Part shown: positions 36,169 through 45,563 of the stretch, piece by piece
How positions within the stretch are numbered: the stretch's first letter is position 1
Layout of the letters: every line of letters begins with the position of its first letter
Source of the DNA: Sphingobacteriales bacterium
GTDB taxonomy: Bacteria > Bacteroidota > Bacteroidia > Chitinophagales > UBA2359
DNA: 64,000 nt
Assembly: GCA_016706405.1 (NCBI GenBank)
Contig: JADJJT010000001.1
Span: forward strand, 809,501 to 873,500
Direction: 5' to 3'
Made by a program: the position numbers and the translations under genes
Notes under the pieces: generated by a model
Told to the model about the DNA's origin: nothing
Database searches by the model: none
The model's input: the letters and a program-made list of their open reading frames with translations, nothing else

Positions 36169-38916
36169 ATGAAAAAAATTCAACTATTAATTGTTATATG
36201 CTGCCTGTTTGCCCATACAGGCACAAGCTTTGCCCAAAGCAAATTGCGCAACTTGTTTTTCAATAGTACGGTGGACGTAGTGCGCCTCGACTTTTCAACA
36301 AACCCGCCAACCCCATATAATACCGGCATTGCCGGCTCGTACGAAGGTATTGCCCACTTTGAAGATGAGTTTGGCAACCTAATGTTTTGGTACACCTCAA
36401 ATGGTGTAAACGACAAAAACGGCGACATTATGCCCGGCTCGATAGGCATTTTTGCCAATTCTTCTTCAACCGAAATTAATCTTTGCCCAGTGGTAGGCAA
36501 TCCTAACCAGTTTTACATATTCTATAACGCCGAAGTTTGCACCAAGCTGTATTATTCAATTATTGATATGACCCTTAACGGCGGACTGGGCGATGTAATT
36601 AAAAAAAACACCTTGATAGATGGTGGCAATTTTGCCGAAGGGCTTGAAGTAATTAGTATTCCTCAAAAAAACGAATACTGGTTGCTTACCTACGAGTGTA
36701 ACAAGGGCTATAAAAAGTTTTTAATTGACGCAGCAGGTATTAATCCCGGGCAATCAATTTACCCATTTGCACAACCGGGGGGGTTTGATGGCCGCGGCGA
36801 GTTTGACTACCATAAAGGGCGCATAGGCCATTGCTTTGCCTTTGCCAATACCGTATTTTTGGCCGACTTTGACCCCGAAACAGGCGATATTTGTAACCCC
36901 GTTGTTCTTGAAGATCCTTTAAAATTTAACAGCGCTCCGTTTGGAGTTGAATTTTCGCCCGATGGCAGTAAAATGTACTTCTCGTTATGGTACACCTTAG
37001 GAATACCCAATGTGTTTCAGTACGATTTTTCGTTGGGCACTTACAAGGCATTTTTGCCCAGTTTAGGTGGCGTTGTTTCAGCCGGATTAGGGCAAATTGA
37101 ACTGGGCGCCGACGGCAAATTGTATATTGTTGAAGATGGCGGCACCAATATTTTAGTGATTGACAACCCCAACGATAAAGACCCCGTTTTTAGCACTATC
37201 CCTATTAAATCAACAACCGGATTGGGCATTTCAGACCATATACAATCGTTTGTATATATTGAGCAAATTGGCGATACAATATGTGCCGAAGTAGGCAAAC
37301 AAATTATCCTAAAAACCAAAGACCCTAATTTAGACTGGCAATGGTTTGAATTAAGCGACCCCGGAACCATTTTGTCAACAACTACCGAGCTACAAGTGGT
37401 TGGCCTGAACACACCGCAAACCTTTAAAGCATCCGGAATTAAAGCCGGTGAATGTCTTAAAAAAGAAGAAATTTATACTTTATACCCAATTCCGGATATT
37501 AGTGTCGATCCCTTATCGGCTACTATCGAAAAAGGGCAATCGGTACAACTAACAGCTACTACCACGGTGCCCGATGTTGAAATTTTATGGTACCCCGCCG
37601 ATGGTTTAGACGACCCATTTTCGTTTACACCCATCGCCTCGCCAACTCAAACTACAACCTATTTTGCTTCGGTAGGTAATAAATTTTGCCAAAATATAGC
37701 TGAAATTACTATTACCATAGTCGAAAAAAATGTCCAATACGACACCTTGTGTGTTGCACCAGGCGCAGTAGCTACGCTAAGCATTGCCGACTCGTTAGTA
37801 AACGTCAAATGGAGCGTACTTGGCAATAGTACCGTTATTGCTACGGGTACAACTTACAATGCTACGATGGGCACGAGCCAAATTACTTATCGGGTTGAGG
37901 CAAATAACCCCAATATTGCCGGCGGCATAATTAAAGAGATAACCTTATTGCCCACTCCACAATTGTCGGCGGGTAGTGATGTACAAATTTTACCCGGCGC
38001 AAGTGCCACCTTAAATGCAACGGGTGGTGGCCCCGATGGCTACACATGGTCGCCCAGCAGTTACCTGTCAGACCCAACTATACCCAACCCGGTAGCCTCG
38101 CCGCCTAAAACCCAGCAATACGTTGTTAGCTCGTCAATATTTGGCTACTGTTTAGTTACTGATACCGTTGTTGTTACGGTTGGCACTATATCGGGCGATG
38201 CTGTTGCGCTGTGTATCAATCCGGAGGAAAACGTACAACTAACAGCCCCCGATACTATTTTAAACGTACAATGGACAGTTAATCAAACAAATATTGGAAC
38301 AGGTCCAACGCTAAACCTTACGCCACCTATTAATATTAGCCAAACCTATACTGCCACCGGCGAAACCCCACAAGGCAATATTTTTAATTTAAACTATAAG
38401 CTAAACCCCAACCCAACTTTAACTGCTACTAATGCTAACGTTTTATTGGGGCAAAGTACAACGCTAAATGTTAGCGGCGCAACCTCTTATCAATGGTCTC
38501 CAGATACCTATTTAAGCTGCACCGACTGCCCTAACCCCACTTGCACCCCCACCCAAGAAATTACCTATACCATTACCGGCACCGACAACAATGGCTGCCA
38601 AAATACGACCACACTTAAAGTATCGCTGGTTTACGATGGATTTTTAATTGCCCCATCGGCATTTACACCCAATAATGATGGTATTAACGACATGTTTATA
38701 CTGCAAGGCAAAAACATTGAAAGCTTAACTAATTTTGTTGTTTACAACCGTTGGGGCAAATTGGTGTACACCGGCACCGACCTTAATACAGGATGGGACG
38801 GCACCACAAACGGAAACCCTAACGAGGTTGGCGTTTATGTTTATTATGCGCAAGGCAAAGTAGCTGCAAGCGATAACCTTGTAACCGTTAAAGGCAATAT
38901 TTCGTTACTACGCTAA
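36169..38916 (+). CDS. Secreted beta-propeller/Ig-type protein with T9SS type B (CHU_C) sorting domain
   Basis: A 915-residue exported protein. The signal peptide MKKIQLLIVICCLFAH ends in SFAQS. Residues ~25-360 form a beta-propeller-like region (SPDGSKMYFSLW, ELGADGKLYIVEDG blades). Ig/PKD-like repeats follow, each with a WSP/WYP strand and a PTQTTTYFASV or TQEITYTITGTDNNGC ending. The C-terminal ~90 residues are a CHU_C/gliding-type domain: APSAFTPNNDGINDMF, VVYNRWGKLVY, GWDGT, GVYVYYAQ. Such proteins are delivered to the surface by T9SS. The frame extends to 36115, but ATG at 36169 starts the signal peptide. Confidence 0.88.
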   Translation: MKKIQLLIVICCLFAHTGTSFAQSKLRNLFFNSTVDVVRLDFSTNPPTPYNTGIAGSYEGIAHFEDEFGNLMFWYTSNGVNDKNGDIMPGSIGIFANSSSTEINLCPVVGNPNQFYIFYNAEVCTKLYYSIIDMTLNGGLGDVIKKNTLIDGGNFAEGLEVISIPQKNEYWLLTYECNKGYKKFLIDAAGINPGQSIYPFAQPGGFDGRGEFDYHKGRIGHCFAFANTVFLADFDPETGDICNPVVLEDPLKFNSAPFGVEFSPDGSKMYFSLWYTLGIPNVFQYDFSLGTYKAFLPSLGGVVSAGLGQIELGADGKLYIVEDGGTNILVIDNPNDKDPVFSTIPIKSTTGLGISDHIQSFVYIEQIGDTICAEVGKQIILKTKDPNLDWQWFELSDPGTILSTTTELQVVGLNTPQTFKASGIKAGECLKKEEIYTLYPIPDISVDPLSATIEKGQSVQLTATTTVPDVEILWYPADGLDDPFSFTPIASPTQTTTYFASVGNKFCQNIAEITITIVEKNVQYDTLCVAPGAVATLSIADSLVNVKWSVLGNSTVIATGTTYNATMGTSQITYRVEANNPNIAGGIIKEITLLPTPQLSAGSDVQILPGASATLNATGGGPDGYTWSPSSYLSDPTIPNPVASPPKTQQYVVSSSIFGYCLVTDTVVVTVGTISGDAVALCINPEENVQLTAPDTILNVQWTVNQTNIGTGPTLNLTPPINISQTYTATGETPQGNIFNLNYKLNPNPTLTATNANVLLGQSTTLNVSGATSYQWSPDTYLSCTDCPNPTCTPTQEITYTITGTDNNGCQNTTTLKVSLVYDGFLIAPSAFTPNNDGINDMFILQGKNIESLTNFVVYNRWGKLVYTGTDLNTGWDGTTNGNPNEVGVYVYYAQGKVAASDNLVTVKGNISLLR

Positions 38917-38945
38917 CACATAAACAAACATACTTATAAGAAATA

Positions 38946-39539
38946 ATGCACCATATTGAACCCTACCACCGTTGGCGCGATGATTATATTGCCAGCGAAG
39001 ACGAAAAATCGCCGTTTTACGAGTGCGAGTACAACGATTTTGAATACGAAAACCGGATTTACAATTTTTATATTCACCCCCAATGGGACGATATCGGTTC
39101 AGATACATTGTATATTAAACTAATTTATGCTGATTATGCAAATGGTACTGCCGTTTGCGAGCTAATTGGCGAATGGAATGACTGTATCAGTAGCGATATT
39201 ATGTTGTTAAAACGAAAAGTTTTTGACCCATTAATCGCCAACCAAATTACTAAATTTATACTAATTGGCGAAAATGTGCTCAATTTTCATTTCGATGACG
39301 AAGCATATTACGAAGAGTTTAAAGACGATATTGCCGACGAAAATGGTTGGGTTGTATTGATTAATTTTCAAGAACACGTGCTGCAAGAAATGGCCGCAAA
39401 TGGCCTGCAACAATATTTTATATTAGATGCGCGTTTTAACCAATTAAACTGGCGACAGCACAAACCCCAGCATTTTTTTAATTTAATTGCGCAGTTGGTG
39501 GCAACACAACAACAACAGTTGCCGTTGTATAAATCGTAA
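38946..39539 (+). CDS. Conserved hypothetical protein
   Basis: A 197-residue soluble acidic protein beginning MHHIEPYHRWRDDYIASEDEKSPFY. It is rich in aromatic and acidic residues and has alternating beta-strand and helix patterns (TLYIKLIYADYANG, KFILIGENVLNFHF, GWVVLINFQEHVL). No signal peptide, membrane segment or known motif. It lies 29 bases after the type B sorting-domain gene on the same strand and precedes porW, so it may share their transcript. I do not recognise a function. Confidence 0.7.
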   Translation: MHHIEPYHRWRDDYIASEDEKSPFYECEYNDFEYENRIYNFYIHPQWDDIGSDTLYIKLIYADYANGTAVCELIGEWNDCISSDIMLLKRKVFDPLIANQITKFILIGENVLNFHFDDEAYYEEFKDDIADENGWVVLINFQEHVLQEMAANGLQQYFILDARFNQLNWRQHKPQHFFNLIAQLVATQQQQLPLYKS

Positions 39540-39777
39540 TTTGTGGTAAAAAAGTAATAACTTTGCGGGTTGTTTTAACCTCAATCGCCGAGGTTTTACA
39601 ACCATGAAATTATAAATTTATAATTCAAATAACTAATAATAATTACTGAATCAAAATTTTGTAGCCAATAATTTTCCGGATAAGCCACAGATACAGCTAA
39701 GAGTCTTTGTGTTTGCTTATCTAAAAATATATTATTCAGTAATTAGGAGCAAATAAACAATTAACACCTTTTAGGTT

Positions 39778-42700
39778 ATGAAGCATAAACGAATTAGTTT
39801 TGAGGCACAAAAAATAAGTTCCTACTTATACAAAATAGGTTTTTTGTTGTGTATATTAACTTTATTTGCCAGCCAGCAGCAAACAGTCTGGGCCCAAAAT
39901 AGCAAAGCCAAAAAAGGCAAAAACAGCAACTCGGCCTTAGCCCTGGGCTACCAAGACATGACAGCCCGCTATAACCGATATTTTAACAGCACCGTGCGCT
40001 ATGTAGAGGCAAATACAAATATTACCATCGGCAATATAGATAATTTTGACGAACTGCTGCCTGTTTATGCCATAAAAGCCGGAGACGGTAGCAAAGCCTC
40101 GTCGCAAACCGACCAAATTATAAAAAAAACATCTTGGATTATAGACAATAAACCTAAAAGCAAATGGGTTGATGATAGCTACCTGATGCTGGGCAAAGCC
40201 TACTATTTAAATGGAGAAACCGATAAAGCACTTGAGGCATTTCAATACGTTATTAGCAATTACGGAAAAGCCATCAGAAAAACTTCGGTAAAAAAAGCAC
40301 ACAGCAAAGCTACCGCCGAGCAAGAAAAAGCCCGTAAAAAAGCCGCCAAAGACCGGAAAGCCGAAATAGAAGCACAAAAAAAAGAGCGAGAAAAACAAAT
40401 TAAAGAAAATATTGCCGAACAAGAACGCATTAAAAAAGAACGGGAAACTGCCCAAAAAAATACTAAAAAAGAAGCCGAAAAACGAAGAAAAGAACGCGAA
40501 AAACAACAAAAAGCCGAAAAAAAAGAACGCGACCGCATAACCGAAGAGCGCAAAAAAATTACTAAAAAAAATATTGAACGGCGCAAAAAAGGCCTCGACC
40601 CCCTACCATTGCCCGAGTATAAAACAAAAGTAAACGGCCAGGATACAAATACCGAAACCAAAGTCGAGCCCGAAACTAATAAAGATAAAAAACAAAAAAA
40701 CAAAGAAAAAGAACAAGCTGAAGCAAAACAAAAAGCCGATGCCGAAGCAGCTAAAAAAGCCGAAGCAGCACAAACCGATACGACCACTGCCGAAACCACT
40801 CAAACAACCGAATTAGTAGCTGGCAAAGAATATAAAAGCGGGTTCTTTTCGTTTTTAAAACACCGTCCCGCCACCTACGAAAGTCAAATATGGCTGGCAC
40901 GTACTTATATTGAAACCGATAAACTGCCCGAAGCCAAAAAAATTCTCGAAAAAATTGAAAATGATGCCACCTTCCCGCGCAAACTGCGCAAAGAAGTTAA
41001 TACCCTGTTTGCCTACTACTACCTGCATGCCCACGACAAACAAACAGCACGCGAATACTTACTAAAAGCTGCCCGCGAAACCTCAAAACGCAAAGGCAAA
41101 GCCCGTTTATACTATATTTTAGGGCAAATTGACAAGGATGGCAACGAAGCAAAAAACGCCCTAAAAAATTTCCGGAAAGTACTGCGAAGCCGACCCAACT
41201 ACCCTATGGAGTTTAACGCCCGCATGAATATCATTGCACTTAAACTTCAAACAGGAAACTACTCGCCAAACCATGCAATTGCCATTTACGAACGCATGGC
41301 CAAAGAAGATAAAAACATAGAATACGCCGACCAAATTTACGCCGCAATGGCCGAAATTGCTTTAACTGCCGGCAACGAAAACCAAGCCGAAGGCTTCCTT
41401 AAAAAAGCAACATCAACAACTGGCGTAAACCCACAAAAAAAATCGTTTACTTACCTTAAATTAGCCGACCTTAATTACCAAAAAGGACGTTATACCGAGG
41501 CCGGCCATTTTTACGACAGCACTTTACTTAATTTGCCTAAAACCCATCTTCGGTATGAAGAAATTAAAACCCGCGCAGAGGTATTAGGTCAGTTAGCCAT
41601 TTACGAAACTACCATTACAACACAAGACAGCTTGCAAGCTATTGCCAAACTGCCCGAACGAGAACGCGATGCAAAAATTGATAAAGTGGTTGACCAGCTA
41701 CTGGAAGAAAACCAACGAAAAATGGAAGAATTAGCCCGGATAGAAGCCGAACGCCTAAATCAAAATCCGGAAGAAAAAAATAACAGCAGCAGCGATTTTT
41801 ATTTCTATAACCCCATTACCCGCAGCACAGGTTACAACGAGTTCAAACAAAAATGGGGCAACCGACCACTAACCGACAACTGGCGGCAAAGTGCCAAACA
41901 GCAAAGCCAAATGAACGGCGAAACCTTAGCAAGCGACCTCAATAATAACCTGACGCGCGAAGACATGCTGGGCATGACTGCCGACCAACTGCGCAATATT
42001 GTAAAATCTAAAATACCACTTACGGCAAAAGCCTTAGCCGAGTCAGACACGGCCATTGCCGAAGCACTATATAAATCGGGACTAATTTACCGCAATAGCC
42101 TTAAATTGTCCGATAAAGCCGAGACGCAGTTTACAACCCTTTTGAACCGGTACCCCGCCTCGCAATATGCCCCGCCGGCCTTGTATAATTTATACCTAAT
42201 GGCGCAACAAAACGGCAATACCACAAAAGTCAACCAATACAAAACCCAGCTACAACAAGATTACGCCAACACGCCCTACGCCCAATTAGTAAACGACCCC
42301 AATTATACCAACAACGCCCATAATGAGGTGCTGGCATTTTACGAAGAAAGTTTTGCACTGTACAAAGCAGGTAATTTTAGCGAGGTACGCAAAAGACAAA
42401 CCGAAAGCGAAACCCGTTTTACTAATAATCCCATAACAACAAAATTTGCCCTACTTAATGCCATAGCCGTAGGTGGCACCGAAACCCGCGAAGCCTACAT
42501 TGAAGCCCTTAATAAATTTGTAGCTCAATATGGCAACACCGCCACAAACGAGGTTAAAAAAGCACAAGAAATTTTACAATATTTAGCAAACAACCCCAAC
42601 CAAGATGCCCCCATTACCACTAACTACACCTATACACCCGATAAAACCCACTATATTGTAATTGCCTTCGATAAGTACTCGAATTCAATTAGCACAACAA

Positions 42701-42990
42701 CAAATAATGTATCGAACTTTAACCAAGAAAATTTTAGCGTCGAAAAACTAAAAGTAACCCAACAAATGCTCGACCTTTCGAACCAAATTTTGTTGGTAAA
42801 AGAGTTTCCAACTGCCGAAAAAGCTATGTTTTACTACAAAGCGTTGCAAAATAAAGAGGTAACTGTTTTTAAAGACTTAGATACAACCTATAAGTTTTTT
42901 GCCATCTCGAAATCGAATTTTACCGAGTATTTTAAACAAAAAGACAAAGATAAATATTTAGCATTTTTTTATGCAAATTATATGAAATAA
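39778..42990 (+). CDS. porW: PorW/SprE-like TPR protein of the type IX secretion/gliding system
   Basis: A 1070-residue exported protein. The N-terminal hydrophobic segment ends VWAQN (~residue 41; PorW and SprE are lipoproteins, but no lipobox Cys is evident here). The family opening GYQDMTARYNRYFNSTVRYVEA follows, then TPR units around 110-165 (YLMLGKAYYLNGETDKALEAFQYVI). Residues ~165-345 are a highly charged Lys/Glu/Ala/Arg stretch, expected to be a long coil, not part of every homologue. TPR units resume (~365-680, ~760-960), and the protein ends with the conserved domain YIVIAFDKYSN...FPTAEKAMFYYKAL...FAISKSNFTEYF. It is thought to link T9SS outer-membrane parts with the rest of the machine. 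Confidence 0.88.
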   Translation: MKHKRISFEAQKISSYLYKIGFLLCILTLFASQQQTVWAQNSKAKKGKNSNSALALGYQDMTARYNRYFNSTVRYVEANTNITIGNIDNFDELLPVYAIKAGDGSKASSQTDQIIKKTSWIIDNKPKSKWVDDSYLMLGKAYYLNGETDKALEAFQYVISNYGKAIRKTSVKKAHSKATAEQEKARKKAAKDRKAEIEAQKKEREKQIKENIAEQERIKKERETAQKNTKKEAEKRRKEREKQQKAEKKERDRITEERKKITKKNIERRKKGLDPLPLPEYKTKVNGQDTNTETKVEPETNKDKKQKNKEKEQAEAKQKADAEAAKKAEAAQTDTTTAETTQTTELVAGKEYKSGFFSFLKHRPATYESQIWLARTYIETDKLPEAKKILEKIENDATFPRKLRKEVNTLFAYYYLHAHDKQTAREYLLKAARETSKRKGKARLYYILGQIDKDGNEAKNALKNFRKVLRSRPNYPMEFNARMNIIALKLQTGNYSPNHAIAIYERMAKEDKNIEYADQIYAAMAEIALTAGNENQAEGFLKKATSTTGVNPQKKSFTYLKLADLNYQKGRYTEAGHFYDSTLLNLPKTHLRYEEIKTRAEVLGQLAIYETTITTQDSLQAIAKLPERERDAKIDKVVDQLLEENQRKMEELARIEAERLNQNPEEKNNSSSDFYFYNPITRSTGYNEFKQKWGNRPLTDNWRQSAKQQSQMNGETLASDLNNNLTREDMLGMTADQLRNIVKSKIPLTAKALAESDTAIAEALYKSGLIYRNSLKLSDKAETQFTTLLNRYPASQYAPPALYNLYLMAQQNGNTTKVNQYKTQLQQDYANTPYAQLVNDPNYTNNAHNEVLAFYEESFALYKAGNFSEVRKRQTESETRFTNNPITTKFALLNAIAVGGTETREAYIEALNKFVAQYGNTATNEVKKAQEILQYLANNPNQDAPITTNYTYTPDKTHYIVIAFDKYSNSISTTTNNVSNFNQENFSVEKLKVTQQMLDLSNQILLVKEFPTAEKAMFYYKALQNKEVTVFKDLDTTYKFFAISKSNFTEYFKQKDKDKYLAFFYANYMK

Positions 42991-43024
42991 CAATTTTTCA
43001 TTAAAGAAATGAAAGACATAAAAC

Positions 43025-43063
43025 AAGCCTCGACCATTTACTTGTGTTGAGGCTTATTTTTTT
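43025..43063 (+). terminator. Rho-independent terminator after porW
   Basis: AAGCCTC (43025-43031) pairs with GAGGCTT (43049-43055), followed by ATTTTTTTA. Confidence 0.75.
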
Positions 43064-43118
43064 ATTTCCGGAAGAAAACTAAAACTAACAACTCACCATC
43101 TATTCCGGATAAAAAATA

Positions 43119-43139
43119 GGGTACTGTCTAAAAAGTGTG
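43119..43139. mobile_element. Solo IS-end-like sequence
   Basis: GGGTACTGTCTAAAAAGTGTG shares ACTGTCTAAAAA with the right inverted repeat of the IS5-type element 3.3 kb away. No matching second end or transposase lies beside it, so it may be a remnant end or a short non-autonomous piece. Confidence 0.35.
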
Positions 43140-43426
43140 CCCATCATTTAATCTTGTAAATCATATTTCAGCCGATTTTTGTCAAAATTGAACCTATAAT
43201 AAAGAGTACACAAATCGGAAATTTTCAGGTAAAAACTAAAATTTATTTAAAGGTGCTTGTAAAGAGCTAACTATACTTAAAGTCCAGTTACAACCTGCGT
43301 AATATCAGTTAAATTGTGTGTGTTTGGTGGAAAAATGTTTGAATAAGGACTTACATAGTCTTTATGTCCGTAATATTTTTGTCCGGATAGTTATTATTGC
43401 GGCTTTTAGTCTTTTGCTCCAAGACA
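43140..43426. other. Gap between porW terminator and the TPR gene
   Basis: Beyond the solo IS-like end, this AT-rich stretch contains no gene I can recognise and one TCCGGA near the stop of the minus-strand TPR gene. Confidence 0.35.
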
Positions 43427-44878
43427 TTATTTCCGTGCTTTAATGGCAGTATATTGATTAATCCAGCAGCCAACAAAATAGGGTTTTGCAGTTAAAGTAT
43501 CGCAGCCGGCATTTTGTAACTCCTTTGTATCCGGAAAAAAAGCTGTTGCATTTTTTAAGGCCTGCTCGCCCTCATTAATCAGTAAGGCGTTTGCCTCAAT
43601 AGCTTTTTGGTAATAGTCAGCAGCAAGCCAGTACAAGGCGGCTTTGTTTAATAAGGTGTCGGTACAAGGGTAAGCAGCCTCGTAAAGCTGGCCTTGTAAT
43701 AAATAAGGCCTCCCCCAGTAAGGGTTTAAAGCGGTGGCTTCGGTTAAATAGGTTTGCATTAAAAGTCCGGTATTTTGTGTTGCCATTTTTGTCGTACCGG
43801 TTCTTTTAAAAATAAGTTTGGCCAAGTCGTAACGCGCTTGTGATTTGGCTTCTGCGTTAGAGGTTAGGCTGCAGGCATCTTGCAAATAAGATTCGGCTTT
43901 GGCAAAATCGCCTTTTTCAAGGTAAATAGTAGCCAACAAGTAAGCATCGTAAGCGGTTGGCTGTGTTTTGTACAAACTAAACAAGAGTTGCTTAAATAAG
44001 GGATGCTGCTCACATTTATGTCGCCAAAGCCATGCCAAACCCATGCGTATTGCTACCATATCGCTGGGATTGCGCTGTACTAAGGCAGTGGCTTTTTCTA
44101 AGGCTTCGGTGCAGGTAGTTGGCGGGTTTTGAAGGTAGTTTTGCGCCCATTCAAATTTGTCTAACAGTTGGCTTAGTTGGTTTTGCAGGTTTTGCAAATA
44201 GGTGTTTTCTCTAAAATCTACGGTATCGGCTGCAGCAAGGTCGGTTATATAGCAATGCAAAAAAGCATAGGTGTTTAGTACTTCTGAGGGGGTAATTATT
44301 GCACGCTGGGCTTTGTCAATTTTTGATTTAAGATGCGGTACAAACCAGTTTGAGTTTGCATTTTGGGCTAAAAAACTAAGCGCGGTATCTATTTTTCCGG
44401 CCCAAAGGCTTAAACTATCCGGATAAATTTGATACCACATATACCCTATTTCTCCGGATAAATAAGCATCTGTTTTATGTTCGTTGGGGGCAGTGGGTGT
44501 GCTAAAAACCGGAGGTAGTAATTTTAAATACTGTTGGTAATAGATTACAGCCGAGTCGGCATATAGTAATGCTTTAGTTTGGTTTTTACCCGCTAAGTTT
44601 TGCAGGGCTTGTTGAACGCAGTTTTGTATTAATAATTTTTTCGCTGTGGGGCAGCACGGGGCAAAAATGGCAAGGGTGCTATTATTGGGTAGGGCAAAAT
44701 TTTGTTTTTGTAAAATATGCCCCAGCGCTTGGCAGCAATTAGTTTTTTGGCTTGTAAAATTATTATTTTTAGCGTGGCTTACCGTTAAACTAAAACCCCC
44801 ATAAACAAAAGGCAGCAAACACAGCGTTAAAATTAAAAATGTAATGCTTAGTTTAGTGCTTTGGTTCATGGAAAACAA
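43427..44878 (-). CDS. TPR protein encoded next to lptC
   Basis: A 483-residue protein with an N-terminal hydrophobic signal or anchor segment (~11-32), a Cys pair (NCCQ, APCCPT) and several TPR-type helices (ALLYADSAVIYYQQYL, AYLLATIYLEKGDFAKAESYLQDA, WGRPYLLQGQLYEAA, YWLAADYYQKAIEANALL). The C-terminus ends AKPYFVGCWINQYTAIKARK, the closing strand of a TPR family commonly found beside lptC in Bacteroidota. It follows lptC by 12 bases on the same strand, so the two are very likely co-transcribed and may act together at the envelope; the exact role is not known. Confidence 0.8.
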   Translation of the reverse strand: MFSMNQSTKLSITFLILTLCLLPFVYGGFSLTVSHAKNNNFTSQKTNCCQALGHILQKQNFALPNNSTLAIFAPCCPTAKKLLIQNCVQQALQNLAGKNQTKALLYADSAVIYYQQYLKLLPPVFSTPTAPNEHKTDAYLSGEIGYMWYQIYPDSLSLWAGKIDTALSFLAQNANSNWFVPHLKSKIDKAQRAIITPSEVLNTYAFLHCYITDLAAADTVDFRENTYLQNLQNQLSQLLDKFEWAQNYLQNPPTTCTEALEKATALVQRNPSDMVAIRMGLAWLWRHKCEQHPLFKQLLFSLYKTQPTAYDAYLLATIYLEKGDFAKAESYLQDACSLTSNAEAKSQARYDLAKLIFKRTGTTKMATQNTGLLMQTYLTEATALNPYWGRPYLLQGQLYEAAYPCTDTLLNKAALYWLAADYYQKAIEANALLINEGEQALKNATAFFPDTKELQNAGCDTLTAKPYFVGCWINQYTAIKARK

Positions 44879-44890
44879 TTAAACTTTGCG

Positions 44891-45451
44891 TTATTCAAAT
44901 TGGTTGGCATTGACGGCAATAGTTCCGGTTACTTGTTTGATGCTGTAACTCGAAAAGTCTTGATTAGCCTCAAACCCTTTTCCGGTAATATATTCGGTTT
45001 CGGTGGTTACACGCACTACTTTATCTGAGTATAGTTTGCGTTTGTTTTCATCCCAGTGCAAATCTTCCGATTCAAGTTTATTTTTTTCGCTCAAGCTCTT
45101 CCAAACAACACTATCGCGCACCATAGTTTTGCGGTCGTTTATATTGCGAGTGCCATATTTGGCGGTAAGTTGCCCTGTGCTTTTAAGGCTATCGTCGTAA
45201 AAAGTAACTTTTAAGCCTTCCGGAAACTCTAAATATGGGTTTTCGGTTTTATGGCGCAACAATTTTGGCGCTTCAAGGCGTGCTTTGGTACTGCCTCCCT
45301 CGCTATAAATCATATCAACGCCTTTCACTACTTCAATACCCGGCTGCATTGCCTCGTCGATAGCATTAAGGTTTGACGAGTCGTTTTTACATCCTAAGGC
45401 AAAACCAAGAAAACCTGCAAGTATGGCAGCAAAAATAAAAAATTTAAACAT
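44891..45451 (-). CDS. lptC: LptC-like LPS transport lipoprotein
   Basis: A 186-residue LptC/YrbK-family protein of the LPS export bridge. The N-terminal hydrophobic segment carries a lipobox (GFALGC), so it may be a lipoprotein in this phylum. The single beta-jellyroll is recognised from GVDMIYSEGGSTKARLEAPKLLRH, then GLKVTFYDDSLKSTGQLTAKYGTR, KTMVRDSVVW and KLYSDKVVRVTTETEYITGKGFEANQDFSSYSIK. The frame extends to 45523, but ATG at 45451 (MFKFFIF) starts the signal. A TAATTTTG element lies 70 bases upstream, just inside the end of the IS5-type element. Confidence 0.88.
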   Translation of the reverse strand: MFKFFIFAAILAGFLGFALGCKNDSSNLNAIDEAMQPGIEVVKGVDMIYSEGGSTKARLEAPKLLRHKTENPYLEFPEGLKVTFYDDSLKSTGQLTAKYGTRNINDRKTMVRDSVVWKSLSEKNKLESEDLHWDENKRKLYSDKVVRVTTETEYITGKGFEANQDFSSYSIKQVTGTIAVNANQFE

Positions 45452-45520
45452 GTTAATTTTACAACAACTACGGTCAAGAAAGCAATTATTTATTGATTCG
45501 CTTTGCTTAAATTGTAACGG

Positions 45521-45528
45521 CAAAATTA
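45521..45528 (-). promoter_or_regulatory. Probable -7 element for lptC
   Basis: The minus strand reads TAATTTTG, matching TAnnTTTG. The IS5-type element begins 36 bases further upstream, at about the distance of a -33 region, so the insertion may have altered upstream promoter contacts. Confidence 0.45.
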
Positions 45529-45563
45529 CGACTATTAAGCCAAAAACTTAACGTTTGTTTTAA

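Noticed and set aside
40207..40803. Minus-strand Phe/Ser-rich ORFs inside porW
   Set aside because: They are the reverse of AAA/GAA-rich codons of the Lys/Glu coil; hydrophobic runs result from the complement.
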